Numbered from the stretch's first letter, positions 7,466-15,216 are shown. The stretch: DNA of 17,298 nucleotides from Brumimicrobium sp033722555 (GCA_033722555.1 JAWVYS010000058.1:1-17298); one strand, 5' to 3'. Notes: generated by a model from the sequence alone, not told the origin. A program made the numbers and translations.

Positions 7466-8081
7466 ACACGAGGCCTTTGAACTTTCCGGATTGTTCTTTC
7501 ACGAATTCGGGTGTGATCTCATCGACAATAGGAATACGGGCAATGGTTTTAAGATCAGTAAACCTTTCAATAATCGATTCTGTTACTTTGTTTTCATCAC
7601 CCACGTAAACGATTCCTGCTATTTGAAGTTTTTCTGCTTTCAAACGATCGGCGGTAAGCAAGGTATGATTGATGCTGCCCAGGTAATGCCTTGAAACTAA
7701 AATAACAGGCAGGTGCGCCCTTTTATAAATATCCAGCAGGGTTTCATATTCCTCATTCAAAGGAACCATTAATCCTCCGGCGCCTTCCAGGACAAGGGGC
7801 TTATCTGAAACCGGTAGTACAATTTCACTCAGCCGTAATTGAACGCCGTCTATTTCTGCTGCTCCATGAGGAGCCATGGGAGTTTTAAGACGATAAATTT
7901 CCTTCGCCACCTCAACATTATCCGAGCAGTATCGGCGCACTTTCATGCTATCCGAATTATCCAGATCTCCGGCTTGTATAGGCTTGAAATAGAGGGCTCC
8001 TAAAGCTTCTGAAACTATCGCACTTACAACTGTTTTGCCGACATCCGTACCTATACCAACTATGGAGAATCCTTTTTTCAT
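7452..8081 (-). CDS. bioD: Dethiobiotin synthetase
   Basis: A 209-residue P-loop enzyme that closes the ureido ring of 7,8-diaminopelargonate with CO2 and ATP to give dethiobiotin, the step after BioA. The phosphate-binding loop is GIGTDVGKT (residues 9-17, Lys16). FKPIQAG (Lys33) and the LEGAGGLMVPL motif (Glu99) follow at the family's spacing. VILVSRHYLGSINHTLLT is the nucleotide-site strand and helix near residue 130. The length is normal. Its start codon overlaps the pheT stop by 4 bp (ATGA) and its 3' end overlaps bioA by 14 bp. The pair makes consecutive enzymes of one pathway, but no promoter of their own is visible. Confidence 0.95.
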   Translation of the reverse strand: MKKGFSIVGIGTDVGKTVVSAIVSEALGALYFKPIQAGDLDNSDSMKVRRYCSDNVEVAKEIYRLKTPMAPHGAAEIDGVQLRLSEIVLPVSDKPLVLEGAGGLMVPLNEEYETLLDIYKRAHLPVILVSRHYLGSINHTLLTADRLKAEKLQIAGIVYVGDENKVTESIIERFTDLKTIARIPIVDEITPEFVKEQSGKFKGLVYEFN

Positions 8082-10513
8082 CGCAGTTCAGCGTTTAATT
8101 CCTTTTCAAGAGCGTTTCGAATGGAGGCCATCAGTTTATCAATCTGTGTATCCTTTAAAGTTTTTTCTTCATCCTGGAAGGAAAAACTCACTGCATATGA
8201 TTTCTTACCTTCAGGTAATTTATCGCCCTCATATACATCGAAAAGGTTTACCTCTTTCAAAATCTTCCTGTCTGACTGAAAAGCAAGGTCTTCAATATCA
8301 GAAAAACTGGTTTTCTTATCCAGTAAAAGAGAAAAATCCCTTCTGACTGAAAAGGTTTTCGGCAAGGGAGTAAATTTCACCTTATTTCTATTTTCCAGAC
8401 TTAGGATCATATCCCAGTCGAGATCCGCTACAAAAACATCCTGCTTGACGCCAAATCCTCTGTTTAATTCTTTGGAAGTCCAGCCAAGTTCTCCGATCTT
8501 ATGTTTCTGCACAAATAACTGAACACCATCTTCCAACAATGATTTTTTCAAACCCTTGGTACTGCAAAAAACGTTTAATCCCAATCTTTCTAAAATATTC
8601 ACAACGTGACCTTTCAGGGAATAGAATGAAACATGTCTGTTCTCTGAATTCCACTGTTCACGAAACTTTCTTCCTGAGAGAAAAAGAGTAAGTCTTTTAT
8701 TCTCTTTGTATTCCTTATCAAAAACGTGATAAACCTTGCCAAATTCGAACAGTTTAAGGTCCGGATTCTGTCTGTTCTGATTGTGTGCAATGGACTGTAA
8801 CCCTTGAAAAACAAGCGTCTGTCGCATTACATTGAGCTCATTGCTCAGTGGGTTGAGAATATGTACATTTCGTTCTGATGCCAGAACATCTCCACCAAAT
8901 TTATCGGTCCATGCACTTGACGACAGGGAATTATTCATTGTTTCGAAAAAACCCTGTGAAACGAGTAGTTCCGCTATTTTATTCTGCCTGTTTTCCTCAC
9001 TTCTTAAATTCTGTTCTGAAAGACTCACATTCCATTTAGACGGTAGATCAATCTTATTAAATCCGTAAATTCTCAGAACTTCTTCAATTACATCCGCTTC
9101 TCTGGTAACATCCACGCGATAAGTGGGGATTTTTAAACGAAGTCCATCTCCCTTCTTTTCGGAAATTTCAATATCCAGAGCGGTAAGAATACGATCAATA
9201 ATTTCTTCCGGAATCTCTTTTCCAATCAGTTTATTACAGCGCGAATAGCTGAAATCAACCGTAGATGGTTGAATCTGTTCGGGATAAATATCTGTGGGCG
9301 TCATGGTAATTTTACCTCCGGCTACTTCAAGGATGAGCAAAGCCGCCCTTTTTAGAGCAAAAGGAATCATTTCCGGATCAACGCCTCTTTCAAACCGAAA
9401 AGAAGCATCCGTATTCAGTCCGTGGTGTTTGGCTGTTTTACGAATTGTTGTGGATTCAAACAGTGCTGCCTCTAAGAAAATGGCTTTGGTGCTGTCTTTC
9501 ACTCCGGATTTAGAACCCCCGAAAATCCCGGCAAGACACATATTTTCCTTTCCATTGGTGATCATCAGGTCCTCGGAAGAGAGTTTTCTTTTTTCCTCAT
9601 CCAGGGTTGTGAACTCCTCTCCTTCTTTTGCTTTTCTTACAACAACTTGTCCGTCCACATTCTCCAAATCAAATGCGTGCAGAGGAGTTCCAAGTTCATG
9701 CATCACATAATTCGTAACGTCAACCACGTTATTCTTCGGGGTTATCCCTATAGTCAACAAACTGTTTTTCAGCCAGTCAGGAGAAGGTTTAATCGTCAAA
9801 CTGCTAATGGTTAAACCCATATAACGTGGACATGCTTCATTATTCTCTACCCTAACCTTCACAACATGATCCTCTGAGTGAACAGAAAACCCGGAGAGAT
9901 CGGGAAGTTTTAAATCTGATTTATGGTTCTCATGGACCTTCAGGTAGGCGAGGATATCTCGTGCAACGCCTATATGTCCCATCGCATCGCTGCGATTCGG
10001 GGTTAAACCGATCTCAAAAACGTAATCATTACCGAGGTTGAAATATTCTGCAGCCGGCATACCTGTTTTAACATCATCAGGAAGAACGAGTATTCCTTCG
10101 TGAGAGATACCGATCCCAAGCTCGTCCTCAGCACAGATCATACCCTCCGATTCTTCACCTCTTATCTTGGATTTTTTGATCTTAAATGGTTCCTCCGGAT
10201 TTGGGTACAATGTGGTTCCAGTCGTTGCCACCACAACTTTCTGTCCTGCTGCCACATTCGGAGCCCCGCATACGATTTGCACAGGTTCCTTCTCTCCAAC
10301 ATCTACTTTTGTTATTTTAAGTCTGTCTGCATTTGGATGAGACACACAAGTCAGCACTTTCCCGATAACAACCCCTTCAAGGCCGCCTTTTATAGCCTCA
10401 ACCTTTTCGAGACCTTCAACCTCAAGGCCTGTATCCGTTAAAATTTCAGCTATTTTTTCCGGAGAAAGCGTGGTATCCACATATTTTTTCAACCATTTGT
10501 AGGAAACTTTCAT
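8078..10513 (-). CDS. pheT: Phenylalanine-tRNA ligase beta subunit
   Basis: An 811-residue beta subunit of the alpha2-beta2 bacterial PheRS. In order: an N-terminal MKVSYKWLKKYVD segment; an EMAP/OB-fold tRNA-binding domain (about 40-150, VSHPNADRLKITKVDVG and IVCGAPNVAAG); the B3/B4 editing domain (about 210-400, with the NVVDVTNYVMHELGTPLHAFD and FRFERGVDP motifs); the B5 domain (about 410-490, ending TREADVIEEVLRIYGF); the catalytic-like core; and a C-terminal anticodon-binding FDX-ACB domain (about 715-811, FSVRRDFSLLLDK). All domains are present at normal length. pheS is not in the window, so the subunits are encoded apart, as in many Bacteroidota. bioD overlaps its stop codon by 4 bp. 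A possible -7 box and a hairpin lie in the 242-bp region upstream. Confidence 0.97.
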   Translation of the reverse strand: MKVSYKWLKKYVDTTLSPEKIAEILTDTGLEVEGLEKVEAIKGGLEGVVIGKVLTCVSHPNADRLKITKVDVGEKEPVQIVCGAPNVAAGQKVVVATTGTTLYPNPEEPFKIKKSKIRGEESEGMICAEDELGIGISHEGILVLPDDVKTGMPAAEYFNLGNDYVFEIGLTPNRSDAMGHIGVARDILAYLKVHENHKSDLKLPDLSGFSVHSEDHVVKVRVENNEACPRYMGLTISSLTIKPSPDWLKNSLLTIGITPKNNVVDVTNYVMHELGTPLHAFDLENVDGQVVVRKAKEGEEFTTLDEEKRKLSSEDLMITNGKENMCLAGIFGGSKSGVKDSTKAIFLEAALFESTTIRKTAKHHGLNTDASFRFERGVDPEMIPFALKRAALLILEVAGGKITMTPTDIYPEQIQPSTVDFSYSRCNKLIGKEIPEEIIDRILTALDIEISEKKGDGLRLKIPTYRVDVTREADVIEEVLRIYGFNKIDLPSKWNVSLSEQNLRSEENRQNKIAELLVSQGFFETMNNSLSSSAWTDKFGGDVLASERNVHILNPLSNELNVMRQTLVFQGLQSIAHNQNRQNPDLKLFEFGKVYHVFDKEYKENKRLTLFLSGRKFREQWNSENRHVSFYSLKGHVVNILERLGLNVFCSTKGLKKSLLEDGVQLFVQKHKIGELGWTSKELNRGFGVKQDVFVADLDWDMILSLENRNKVKFTPLPKTFSVRRDFSLLLDKKTSFSDIEDLAFQSDRKILKEVNLFDVYEGDKLPEGKKSYAVSFSFQDEEKTLKDTQIDKLMASIRNALEKELNAELR

Positions 10514-10544
10514 TCTGACTTTTTCTTTGACAATTTTGAAAACT

Positions 10545-10552
10545 CAAAAATA
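10545..10552 (-). promoter_or_regulatory. Possible promoter -7 element of pheT
   Basis: On the minus strand, TATTTTTG matches TAnnTTTG exactly and lies 31 bp upstream of the pheT start, implying a short leader. No TTG is present at the ideal upstream distance. If used, it would drive pheT-bioD-bioA as one transcript. Confidence 0.3.
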
Positions 10553-10603
10553 GGGAAAACGCAAGAGTTCGAGATGAATTTCATGGATTTTTTATATGAA
10601 AAT

Positions 10604-10639
10604 ATATTAACCTTCTCTATCAATGAGACAAGGTTATAT
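10604..10639 (-). other. Imperfect hairpin between the T9SS cargo gene and pheT
   Basis: AACCTT (10609-10614) pairs with AAGGTT (10630-10635). The stem extends inward as CTC/GAG past a 2-nt bulge and outward by four A-T pairs past a 1-nt bulge; the loop is about 7 nt. On the minus strand it is followed by an AT-rich stretch with a short T run (AATATATTTTC). It could be a weak terminator of the upstream cargo gene or a structured pheT leader. The T tail is too interrupted to decide. The rest of 10640-10755 shows nothing recognisable. Confidence 0.35.
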
Positions 10640-10755
10640 TCTCAAATTTTAGGACTTATGGAAAAGGTAAGTTTAAATAAGACTGGAGTTTAAAAAACCG
10701 CTAAATAAGCTAGCATGGTAAGTTGAATTTTAGAAAAGTAATTTTGAATTATTAT

Positions 10756-12261
10756 CTATTCAATCACCAACTTTCCTCCCACAAAATAGACTCCGTTTTG
10801 CTCAAGACGAACAAAATAAACACCGCTTTCCAAAGCAGAAACGTCAATGCTTGGGTTGATCAATCGGTTTTTTTGAACAATTTTCCCGCTTAAATCAACG
10901 ATTTGATAATTTGTTTCAGCAGTTTTTGCTCCTTCTGAAAGTTGAATGGTGATTTTATTACTTACCGGGTTGGGGTATATACTGAAATGATAGTCAGAAA
11001 GTGCATTTTCTTGAACACCCAAGCTACAATCTGCCACATCACAACCTAAACTATCTACAACCATAAACCATTCATCAACTACTGGATCATTTGAATTTCC
11101 ATTATGAACGTATCCTGACATAAGATAAAAATCATTTTCTAAATCGTGTAAAAAATATAAACTGTTTTTATACGGGTAGTCTCCTTTTACCCGCAACCAA
11201 TTCAGGTTTAAATCTAAATCTATACTGGCTAAATAGGAATTCCTAGGTGAAGTACCATCGTGTTTGTACCTTCCTATTAATAAAATTTCATCATTTTTTA
11301 TTATTGGTTCCTCATACAAAAAAGAAAAGTAATCATCATGTTCTGAAAAATTATATATTGTGTCACTAATTAAATTTCCCTGAGCGTCCAATTTGAACAA
11401 CCAAGATCTTATAAATTCTGCTCCGTCGGGATCTGAGATCCCCCCGTAACATAAAAGTGTTTCATCTGGCAACTCATAAGCACTAAATTTGCTCTCCAAC
11501 CATGTACCGTTAATTCCAAATGTACGACTCCACTCGATGTTTCCTAAATCATTTGTTTTGTAAAGCACAGTTTTTATGTTTTGTGGACCACCTGAAATAC
11601 TAGAGCTCACTATTAAATCTCCAGATGATAAAACGTGAAAGTTGTTAATAGTCGTATTACCATTTTCATTGAAAGTTTTGGACCATAAAAGATTTCCTGC
11701 TATATCAATTTCTCCAACAAAAGAGTAAAGAACTGTTGAATCTGGCTGGTAATTATGATATCCACCAATGAATAATCGGTTTTCGTGTTTTTTTAAGTGC
11801 GTTATCCTTGTATTTGGAATATTCTGAAAATAATCTTTTATCCAAATTTGGTTTCCTATACTATCATATTTTACAATATAAGCTTTTTCACTACCTTGGA
11901 AATTCAGACCAGTATAAAAACCTGTATAATAATAGTGATCATTCATAAAAACTATATTTGCACCTTGTTGATATGCATGTAGAGAGTCTTGAAAACGAGT
12001 TTCACGAATGACTTCGTAGTTTTCATCGTACTGTTTGAATTGAAGAATATTCCAACCACTTTGCAACCAATTTGAATCGGAAATAGTACTTATGCTAGTC
12101 AGGTAATCACCCTCAAAATTAAAAGCATAAGTAAATTCATGATCTTGTTCAGTTTCAATCACACGATCTAAATATTGAGAAACAGCAAAACTATGGATGA
12201 CAAGAAAAATTCCTGTCATCCATAGTTCTTTTAATCTTATATTTTCAAAGCTATTTAGCAT
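10756..12261 (-). CDS. Secreted T9SS type A sorting-domain protein, probable beta-propeller
   Basis: A 501-residue protein with an N-terminal signal peptide, the hydrophobic MTGIFLVIHSFAVSQ after a basic leader. The body repeats a blade-like pattern: Tyr/Leu-rich strands ending in an acidic turn, then GN followed by an aromatic (DSIGNQIWIKDY, DIAGNLLWSKTF, DLGNIEWSRTF, DAQGNLISDT). This is typical of WD/PQQ-like propeller proteins of Bacteroidota. Residues about 426-501 are a Por-type sorting domain (IYPNPVSNKITIQL, DLSGKIV, LESGVYFVRLE and GKLVIE), which directs export by the type IX system and is normally cleaved. The ligand or activity is unknown. The ATG at 12261 overlaps by 11 bp the remnant of another sorting domain, so no promoter fits between this gene and the cargo gene upstream. 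A start at Met15 is possible but would leave the signal peptide without basic residues. Confidence 0.85.
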   Translation of the reverse strand: MLNSFENIRLKELWMTGIFLVIHSFAVSQYLDRVIETEQDHEFTYAFNFEGDYLTSISTISDSNWLQSGWNILQFKQYDENYEVIRETRFQDSLHAYQQGANIVFMNDHYYYTGFYTGLNFQGSEKAYIVKYDSIGNQIWIKDYFQNIPNTRITHLKKHENRLFIGGYHNYQPDSTVLYSFVGEIDIAGNLLWSKTFNENGNTTINNFHVLSSGDLIVSSSISGGPQNIKTVLYKTNDLGNIEWSRTFGINGTWLESKFSAYELPDETLLCYGGISDPDGAEFIRSWLFKLDAQGNLISDTIYNFSEHDDYFSFLYEEPIIKNDEILLIGRYKHDGTSPRNSYLASIDLDLNLNWLRVKGDYPYKNSLYFLHDLENDFYLMSGYVHNGNSNDPVVDEWFMVVDSLGCDVADCSLGVQENALSDYHFSIYPNPVSNKITIQLSEGAKTAETNYQIVDLSGKIVQKNRLINPSIDVSALESGVYFVRLEQNGVYFVGGKLVIE

Positions 12262-12379
12262 ATATTAATTTTTTGGTACTCTGTATGGTTTCACCCTTAA
12301 CGAGGTGAACCAGATAAATACCGTCTGCTATCGCACCGAACCTGTAGTCCAATTGTTTAGAGTTTACCTCAAGAAATTT
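12251..12379 (-). pseudogene. Orphan 3' remnant of a third T9SS sorting domain
   Basis: Forty-two in-frame codons lie between a TGA (12382-12380) and a TAG (12253-12251). They contain DGIYLVHLVKGETIQ followed by STKKLIYAK, the hallmark end of a Por-type C-terminal sorting domain: Asp-Gly-Ile-Tyr, a beta strand, a Gly turn, then a KKL strand. There is no start codon and no cargo domain. The frame differs from that of the complete cargo gene ending at 12369 by one base. Its sequence differs clearly from both neighbouring sorting domains, so it is not a recent tandem copy. It overlaps the last bases of the upstream gene and the first 11 bases of the downstream gene. The likely origin is the tail of a lost cargo gene left after recombination. 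Confidence 0.7.
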
Positions 12380-13241
12380 TCACAAATTTTTTAATACCAA
12401 TTCTATCTTTTGAAATTAGTTTAATGTGATATACCCCGTCAGGTATTTCTGAAATATTAATTTTCTTATTAAGACCTATATTACCTTCTTTGATTAGTCT
12501 TCCCCCTATAGAAAATATTTTATATTCGACTTCAATTAAATCAGATTCTACAACAATATTTTGACTCGATGGGTTAGGATGTATTTTAATCCCGATTGTT
12601 TTTAAATGCTTATCCAAACTAGATGAGGGTTCGTAGCAGGTAGAATAATCAGGGTTGTCATAAAGCAAAACGCTATCTTCTTCATAACATAATAAAACAG
12701 GGTAAAAAGCATCGAAAACAACAACACCTGTCAAACCACTTCCGAAGAGCCCAAAGGTACTGCCGATACCCTCAATCCATTCTTCAGTAATACCTGTATT
12801 TTGATCTACCCCTGATATTTTCAGTTTTCTTCTAAAAGCATTATCAATATAAATATTATCAATAGCATCTACTTTAACGTTAACAGGCCCCGAATGAACT
12901 CCATCTTCAAGAGGGAATACAGTTGTCTGATCTCCCACGTTTAACGAAAAGTCATAAAGCAAATGTTCATTAACACTGTCTTTAGAAATCGCATAAAGTT
13001 TATTTTCAACAAGGTCTTCCCTGATTAAAGCGAAAAAATTTCCAGCTGTAATAACGCTGCCATTTTCTACAAAAATTTTTTGGTAAGTAAAAGAGTTATA
13101 TACTGAATCTCCCTGAATAAAGTATTTCTTGTCAGAAACCGACCAAACAGCGTTTGAATCAGCAAATTCAAATGTCTGACCATAGGAGATATTAATTACA
13201 AAGAATAAAAAAAGAAAGGATGTATATAAATAGGTTTTCAT
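12369..13241 (-). CDS. Secreted T9SS type A sorting-domain protein, function unknown
   Basis: A 290-residue protein. Residues 1-21 are a signal peptide (MKTYLYTSFLFLFFVINISYG, cleavage before Gln22). The body is beta-rich and includes TEEWIEGIGSTFGLFGSGL, a motif common in uncharacterised Flavobacteriales cargo proteins, and a Cys pair near the end (LLCYEEDS, YSTCYEPS). Residues about 218-290 form the type IX sorting domain (IKIHPNPSSQNIVVE, IFSIGGRLI, IPDGVYHIKL and KKFVKIS). Export through T9SS to the surface or medium is predicted; no enzymatic motif was found. A good Bacteroidota-type promoter lies just upstream (13266-13297). The second cargo gene follows with only a sorting-domain remnant between, so they are probably cotranscribed. 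Confidence 0.85.
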   Translation of the reverse strand: MKTYLYTSFLFLFFVINISYGQTFEFADSNAVWSVSDKKYFIQGDSVYNSFTYQKIFVENGSVITAGNFFALIREDLVENKLYAISKDSVNEHLLYDFSLNVGDQTTVFPLEDGVHSGPVNVKVDAIDNIYIDNAFRRKLKISGVDQNTGITEEWIEGIGSTFGLFGSGLTGVVVFDAFYPVLLCYEEDSVLLYDNPDYSTCYEPSSSLDKHLKTIGIKIHPNPSSQNIVVESDLIEVEYKIFSIGGRLIKEGNIGLNKKINISEIPDGVYHIKLISKDRIGIKKFVKIS

Positions 13242-13265
13242 AAGGTTTTATGTAGCAACTTTATA

Positions 13266-13297
13266 CAAACTTAAATTAAAGTTTTTAAAAAAAGCAA
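13266..13297 (-). promoter_or_regulatory. Promoter of the T9SS cargo gene pair
   Basis: On the minus strand, TTG (13297-13295) is followed after 21 nt by TAAGTTTG (13273-13266), a full match to the Bacteroidota TTG / TAnnTTTG promoter. The implied leader is about 18 nt. A second TTG lies 3 nt further upstream. Confidence 0.52.
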
Positions 13298-13391
13298 CAA
13301 GTTAATATGAAATTAAAACAGATACATTGCACAAAAAAAATCTATTTTCATATTTTTAATAATCTGAGAATTTAGGAACATGGTTACGAAT

Positions 13392-13438
13392 AGTATACTG
13401 CTCGTAAGAGTAATTATTCTTAAACAATATACCGTATA
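13392..13438. promoter_or_regulatory. Cluster of three dyads upstream of the pseudouridine synthase gene
   Basis: Three inverted repeats sit within 47 bp: AGTATACT (13392-13399), the near-perfect 18-bp TAAGAGTAATTATTCTTA (13405-13422, one mismatched pair), and TATACcGTATA (13428-13438). The first and third share the half-site GTATA/TATAC. They lie between the divergent cargo-gene promoter and a -7 box at 13455, where an operator would be expected. No factor can be named. AT-rich DNA gives some palindromes by chance. Confidence 0.35.
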
Positions 13439-13454
13439 ATCCCTTTCTCCTTCT

Positions 13455-13462
13455 TAATTTTG
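13455..13462 (+). promoter_or_regulatory. Possible promoter -7 element of the pseudouridine synthase gene
   Basis: TAATTTTG matches TAnnTTTG exactly and lies 27 bp before the TTG start at 13490, implying a leader of about 20 nt. No TTG is seen at the matching -33 distance. The dyad cluster at 13392-13438 overlaps the place where the polymerase would sit. Confidence 0.32.
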
Positions 13463-13489
13463 TCAACCTAAGAAAAAACACTTCTCGTT

Positions 13490-15187
13490 TTGCCCGAAAA
13501 AACAACATCCAATTTAACTAAACTCCATTATTTCAGCGAAGATGTTAATTCAATTCCTTTGCCAAATAAGTTCACTTTCCCTTTTTATTACGAGCCACAT
13601 CCTCTCGCTAAAATTGCGGCAGAAGAACTCCAGGATTATTTGAAAAACCAAACAGATTTTGAGCATAATTTTGGCTTGGAAGAGCACAGTAAGCTTCCGG
13701 TGATCGGAAAAATGTTTGGTGTTCTAGTTGTAAAAAACGCCGATGGTCAACTGGGTTATTTAAGAGCATTTTCGGGGAAATTAGCCGGTAAAAATGAACA
13801 TACGGGATTTGTTCCTCCAGTGTTCGATATGTTGAAGAAAGGTAGTTTTTTCCTTCTTGAAGAAGAATCGATAAATGCAATGAATCGCAGGATTGAAGAG
13901 CTTGAAACGGATAAGTCTTTTACAGAGCTAAAAGAAAAGATTGCTTTCAAAGAAAATGCCTATACACATGAAATGGAGGAACTTCGCAATAAGATCAAGG
14001 TTTCAAGGGCGCAGCGTAAAGAAAAGCGTATTTATGCAAAGGAAAATTTGTGTGCGGAAGATTTTGAAGCACTTATAGTTACGCTGGGTAACGAGAGCAT
14101 AGAGGAAAAAATCGCATTCAAAAAAAGGTCTAACGAGCTACTGCGAGAGTTAAACAGTTTAAAGACCGACCTAACTGAGCGGGCGGAAGTTATCAGTAAT
14201 CTAAAAACACAGCGATCCCGAATGTCCGCGGTTTTGCAGCGAAAACTTTTTGAACAATACTGGTTTTTGAATGGCAGGAATGAAAAGAAAAACTTGCAGT
14301 CTATTTTTGAGAAATCGGTTGCGGGAAAACCTCCGGCCGGCGCAGGAGAATGTGCCGCTCCAAAGTTGCTTCATTTCGCTTTCCAAAACAACCTGGAACC
14401 TATAGCTATTTCCGAATTCTGGTGGGGAGAATCACCACCCGGAGAGATTCGTACACACGGCAATTATTATCCGGCCTGTCAGGGTAAGTGTGGACCTATC
14501 CTCAATTTCATGCTGGAGGGATTGAATGTGGAGGAAAATCCATTTCTTATTAATCATGCAGCCGGGAAAGAGCTGGAAATTTTGTTTGAGGATGATTGGA
14601 TCATTGTTTTGAGTAAGCCCGCGGAGTTTCTTTCGGTACCCGGTAAAACAATCACTGATTCGGTTCTTGTCCGGTTAAGAAAAATGTATCCGGATACCAC
14701 AGGACCGTTACTCGTTCATCGGCTGGACATGTCGACGTCGGGTTTAATGATTGCTGCTAAAGATAAAGACACACACAAAAAGCTTCAAAGGCAGTTTATT
14801 AAGAGAAAGGTAATTAAACGATATACTGCCTTGATTGATGGGCATATAAGGAATCAGTCAGGAATTATCGACCTGCCGCTTCGGGTAGATCTCGATGACA
14901 GACCACGACAAATGGTATGTTTTGAACACGGTAAATCGGCCCGAACAAAATGGGAAGTAGTTGCTTATGAAGGTAACAGAACGAGGATTCATTTTTATCC
15001 GATAACGGGGAGAACACATCAACTACGCGTGCATGCAGCCCATCCCAAAGGCCTTAATTCACCTATCGTTGGCGACGATCTTTACGGAAGGAAGGAAAAT
15101 CGTTTACACCTGCACGCAACATTTATTTCATTCGAGCATCCTGCAAGCAGGGAAACCTTACGCTTTGAGCAGGCCGCCGAATTCTAA
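13490..15187 (+). CDS. RluA-family pseudouridine synthase with long N-terminal extension
   Basis: A 565-residue protein expected to isomerise specific uridines of rRNA or tRNA to pseudouridine. The C-terminal part (about 360-560) is the RluA catalytic domain: LLVHRLDMSTSG with catalytic Asp413, AAKDKDTHKKLQRQF, and near the end PITGRTHQLRVHAAHP and IVGDDLYG. Ahead of it are a conserved LHYFSEDVNSIPLPNKFTFP segment (residues 12-31), a charged coiled coil (about 145-250), and a block with HFAFQNNLEPIAISEFWWG and a CQGKC pair (Cys330, Cys334). This long architecture is known in Bacteroidota; the role of the extension is unclear. I chose the TTG at 13490 because an in-frame stop lies at 13469-13471, no ATG intervenes, and the conserved segment begins almost at once. 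The RNA target cannot be told from the sequence. Confidence 0.88.
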   Translation: MPEKTTSNLTKLHYFSEDVNSIPLPNKFTFPFYYEPHPLAKIAAEELQDYLKNQTDFEHNFGLEEHSKLPVIGKMFGVLVVKNADGQLGYLRAFSGKLAGKNEHTGFVPPVFDMLKKGSFFLLEEESINAMNRRIEELETDKSFTELKEKIAFKENAYTHEMEELRNKIKVSRAQRKEKRIYAKENLCAEDFEALIVTLGNESIEEKIAFKKRSNELLRELNSLKTDLTERAEVISNLKTQRSRMSAVLQRKLFEQYWFLNGRNEKKNLQSIFEKSVAGKPPAGAGECAAPKLLHFAFQNNLEPIAISEFWWGESPPGEIRTHGNYYPACQGKCGPILNFMLEGLNVEENPFLINHAAGKELEILFEDDWIIVLSKPAEFLSVPGKTITDSVLVRLRKMYPDTTGPLLVHRLDMSTSGLMIAAKDKDTHKKLQRQFIKRKVIKRYTALIDGHIRNQSGIIDLPLRVDLDDRPRQMVCFEHGKSARTKWEVVAYEGNRTRIHFYPITGRTHQLRVHAAHPKGLNSPIVGDDLYGRKENRLHLHATFISFEHPASRETLRFEQAAEF

Positions 15188-15216
15188 AACAAACTGCTTG
15201 ATCGCACGATATAAAG

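Noticed and set aside
9294..9710. Long plus-strand open frame inside pheT (138 codons)
   Set aside because: It lies wholly antisense to a conserved pheT domain, has a composition expected of a reverse-frame shadow, and shows no recognisable motif.
10514..10755. T-box riboswitch or Phe-rich leader peptide controlling pheT
   Set aside because: No T-box sequence, specifier structure or Phe-rich short frame could be seen. Only the bulged hairpin at 10604-10639 is present.
12251..12400. Programmed frameshift that would extend the 12369-13241 cargo protein into the second sorting domain
   Set aside because: The cargo protein already ends in a complete sorting domain. The junction has no convincing slippery heptamer with downstream structure, and two sorting domains in a row would serve no known purpose.
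13380..13439. Nineteen-codon plus-strand frame (starts MVTNSILLVRVII) before the pseudouridine synthase gene
   Set aside because: It spans the dyad cluster, is very short and has no distinct promoter. A chance frame in AT-rich DNA is more likely than a leader peptide.
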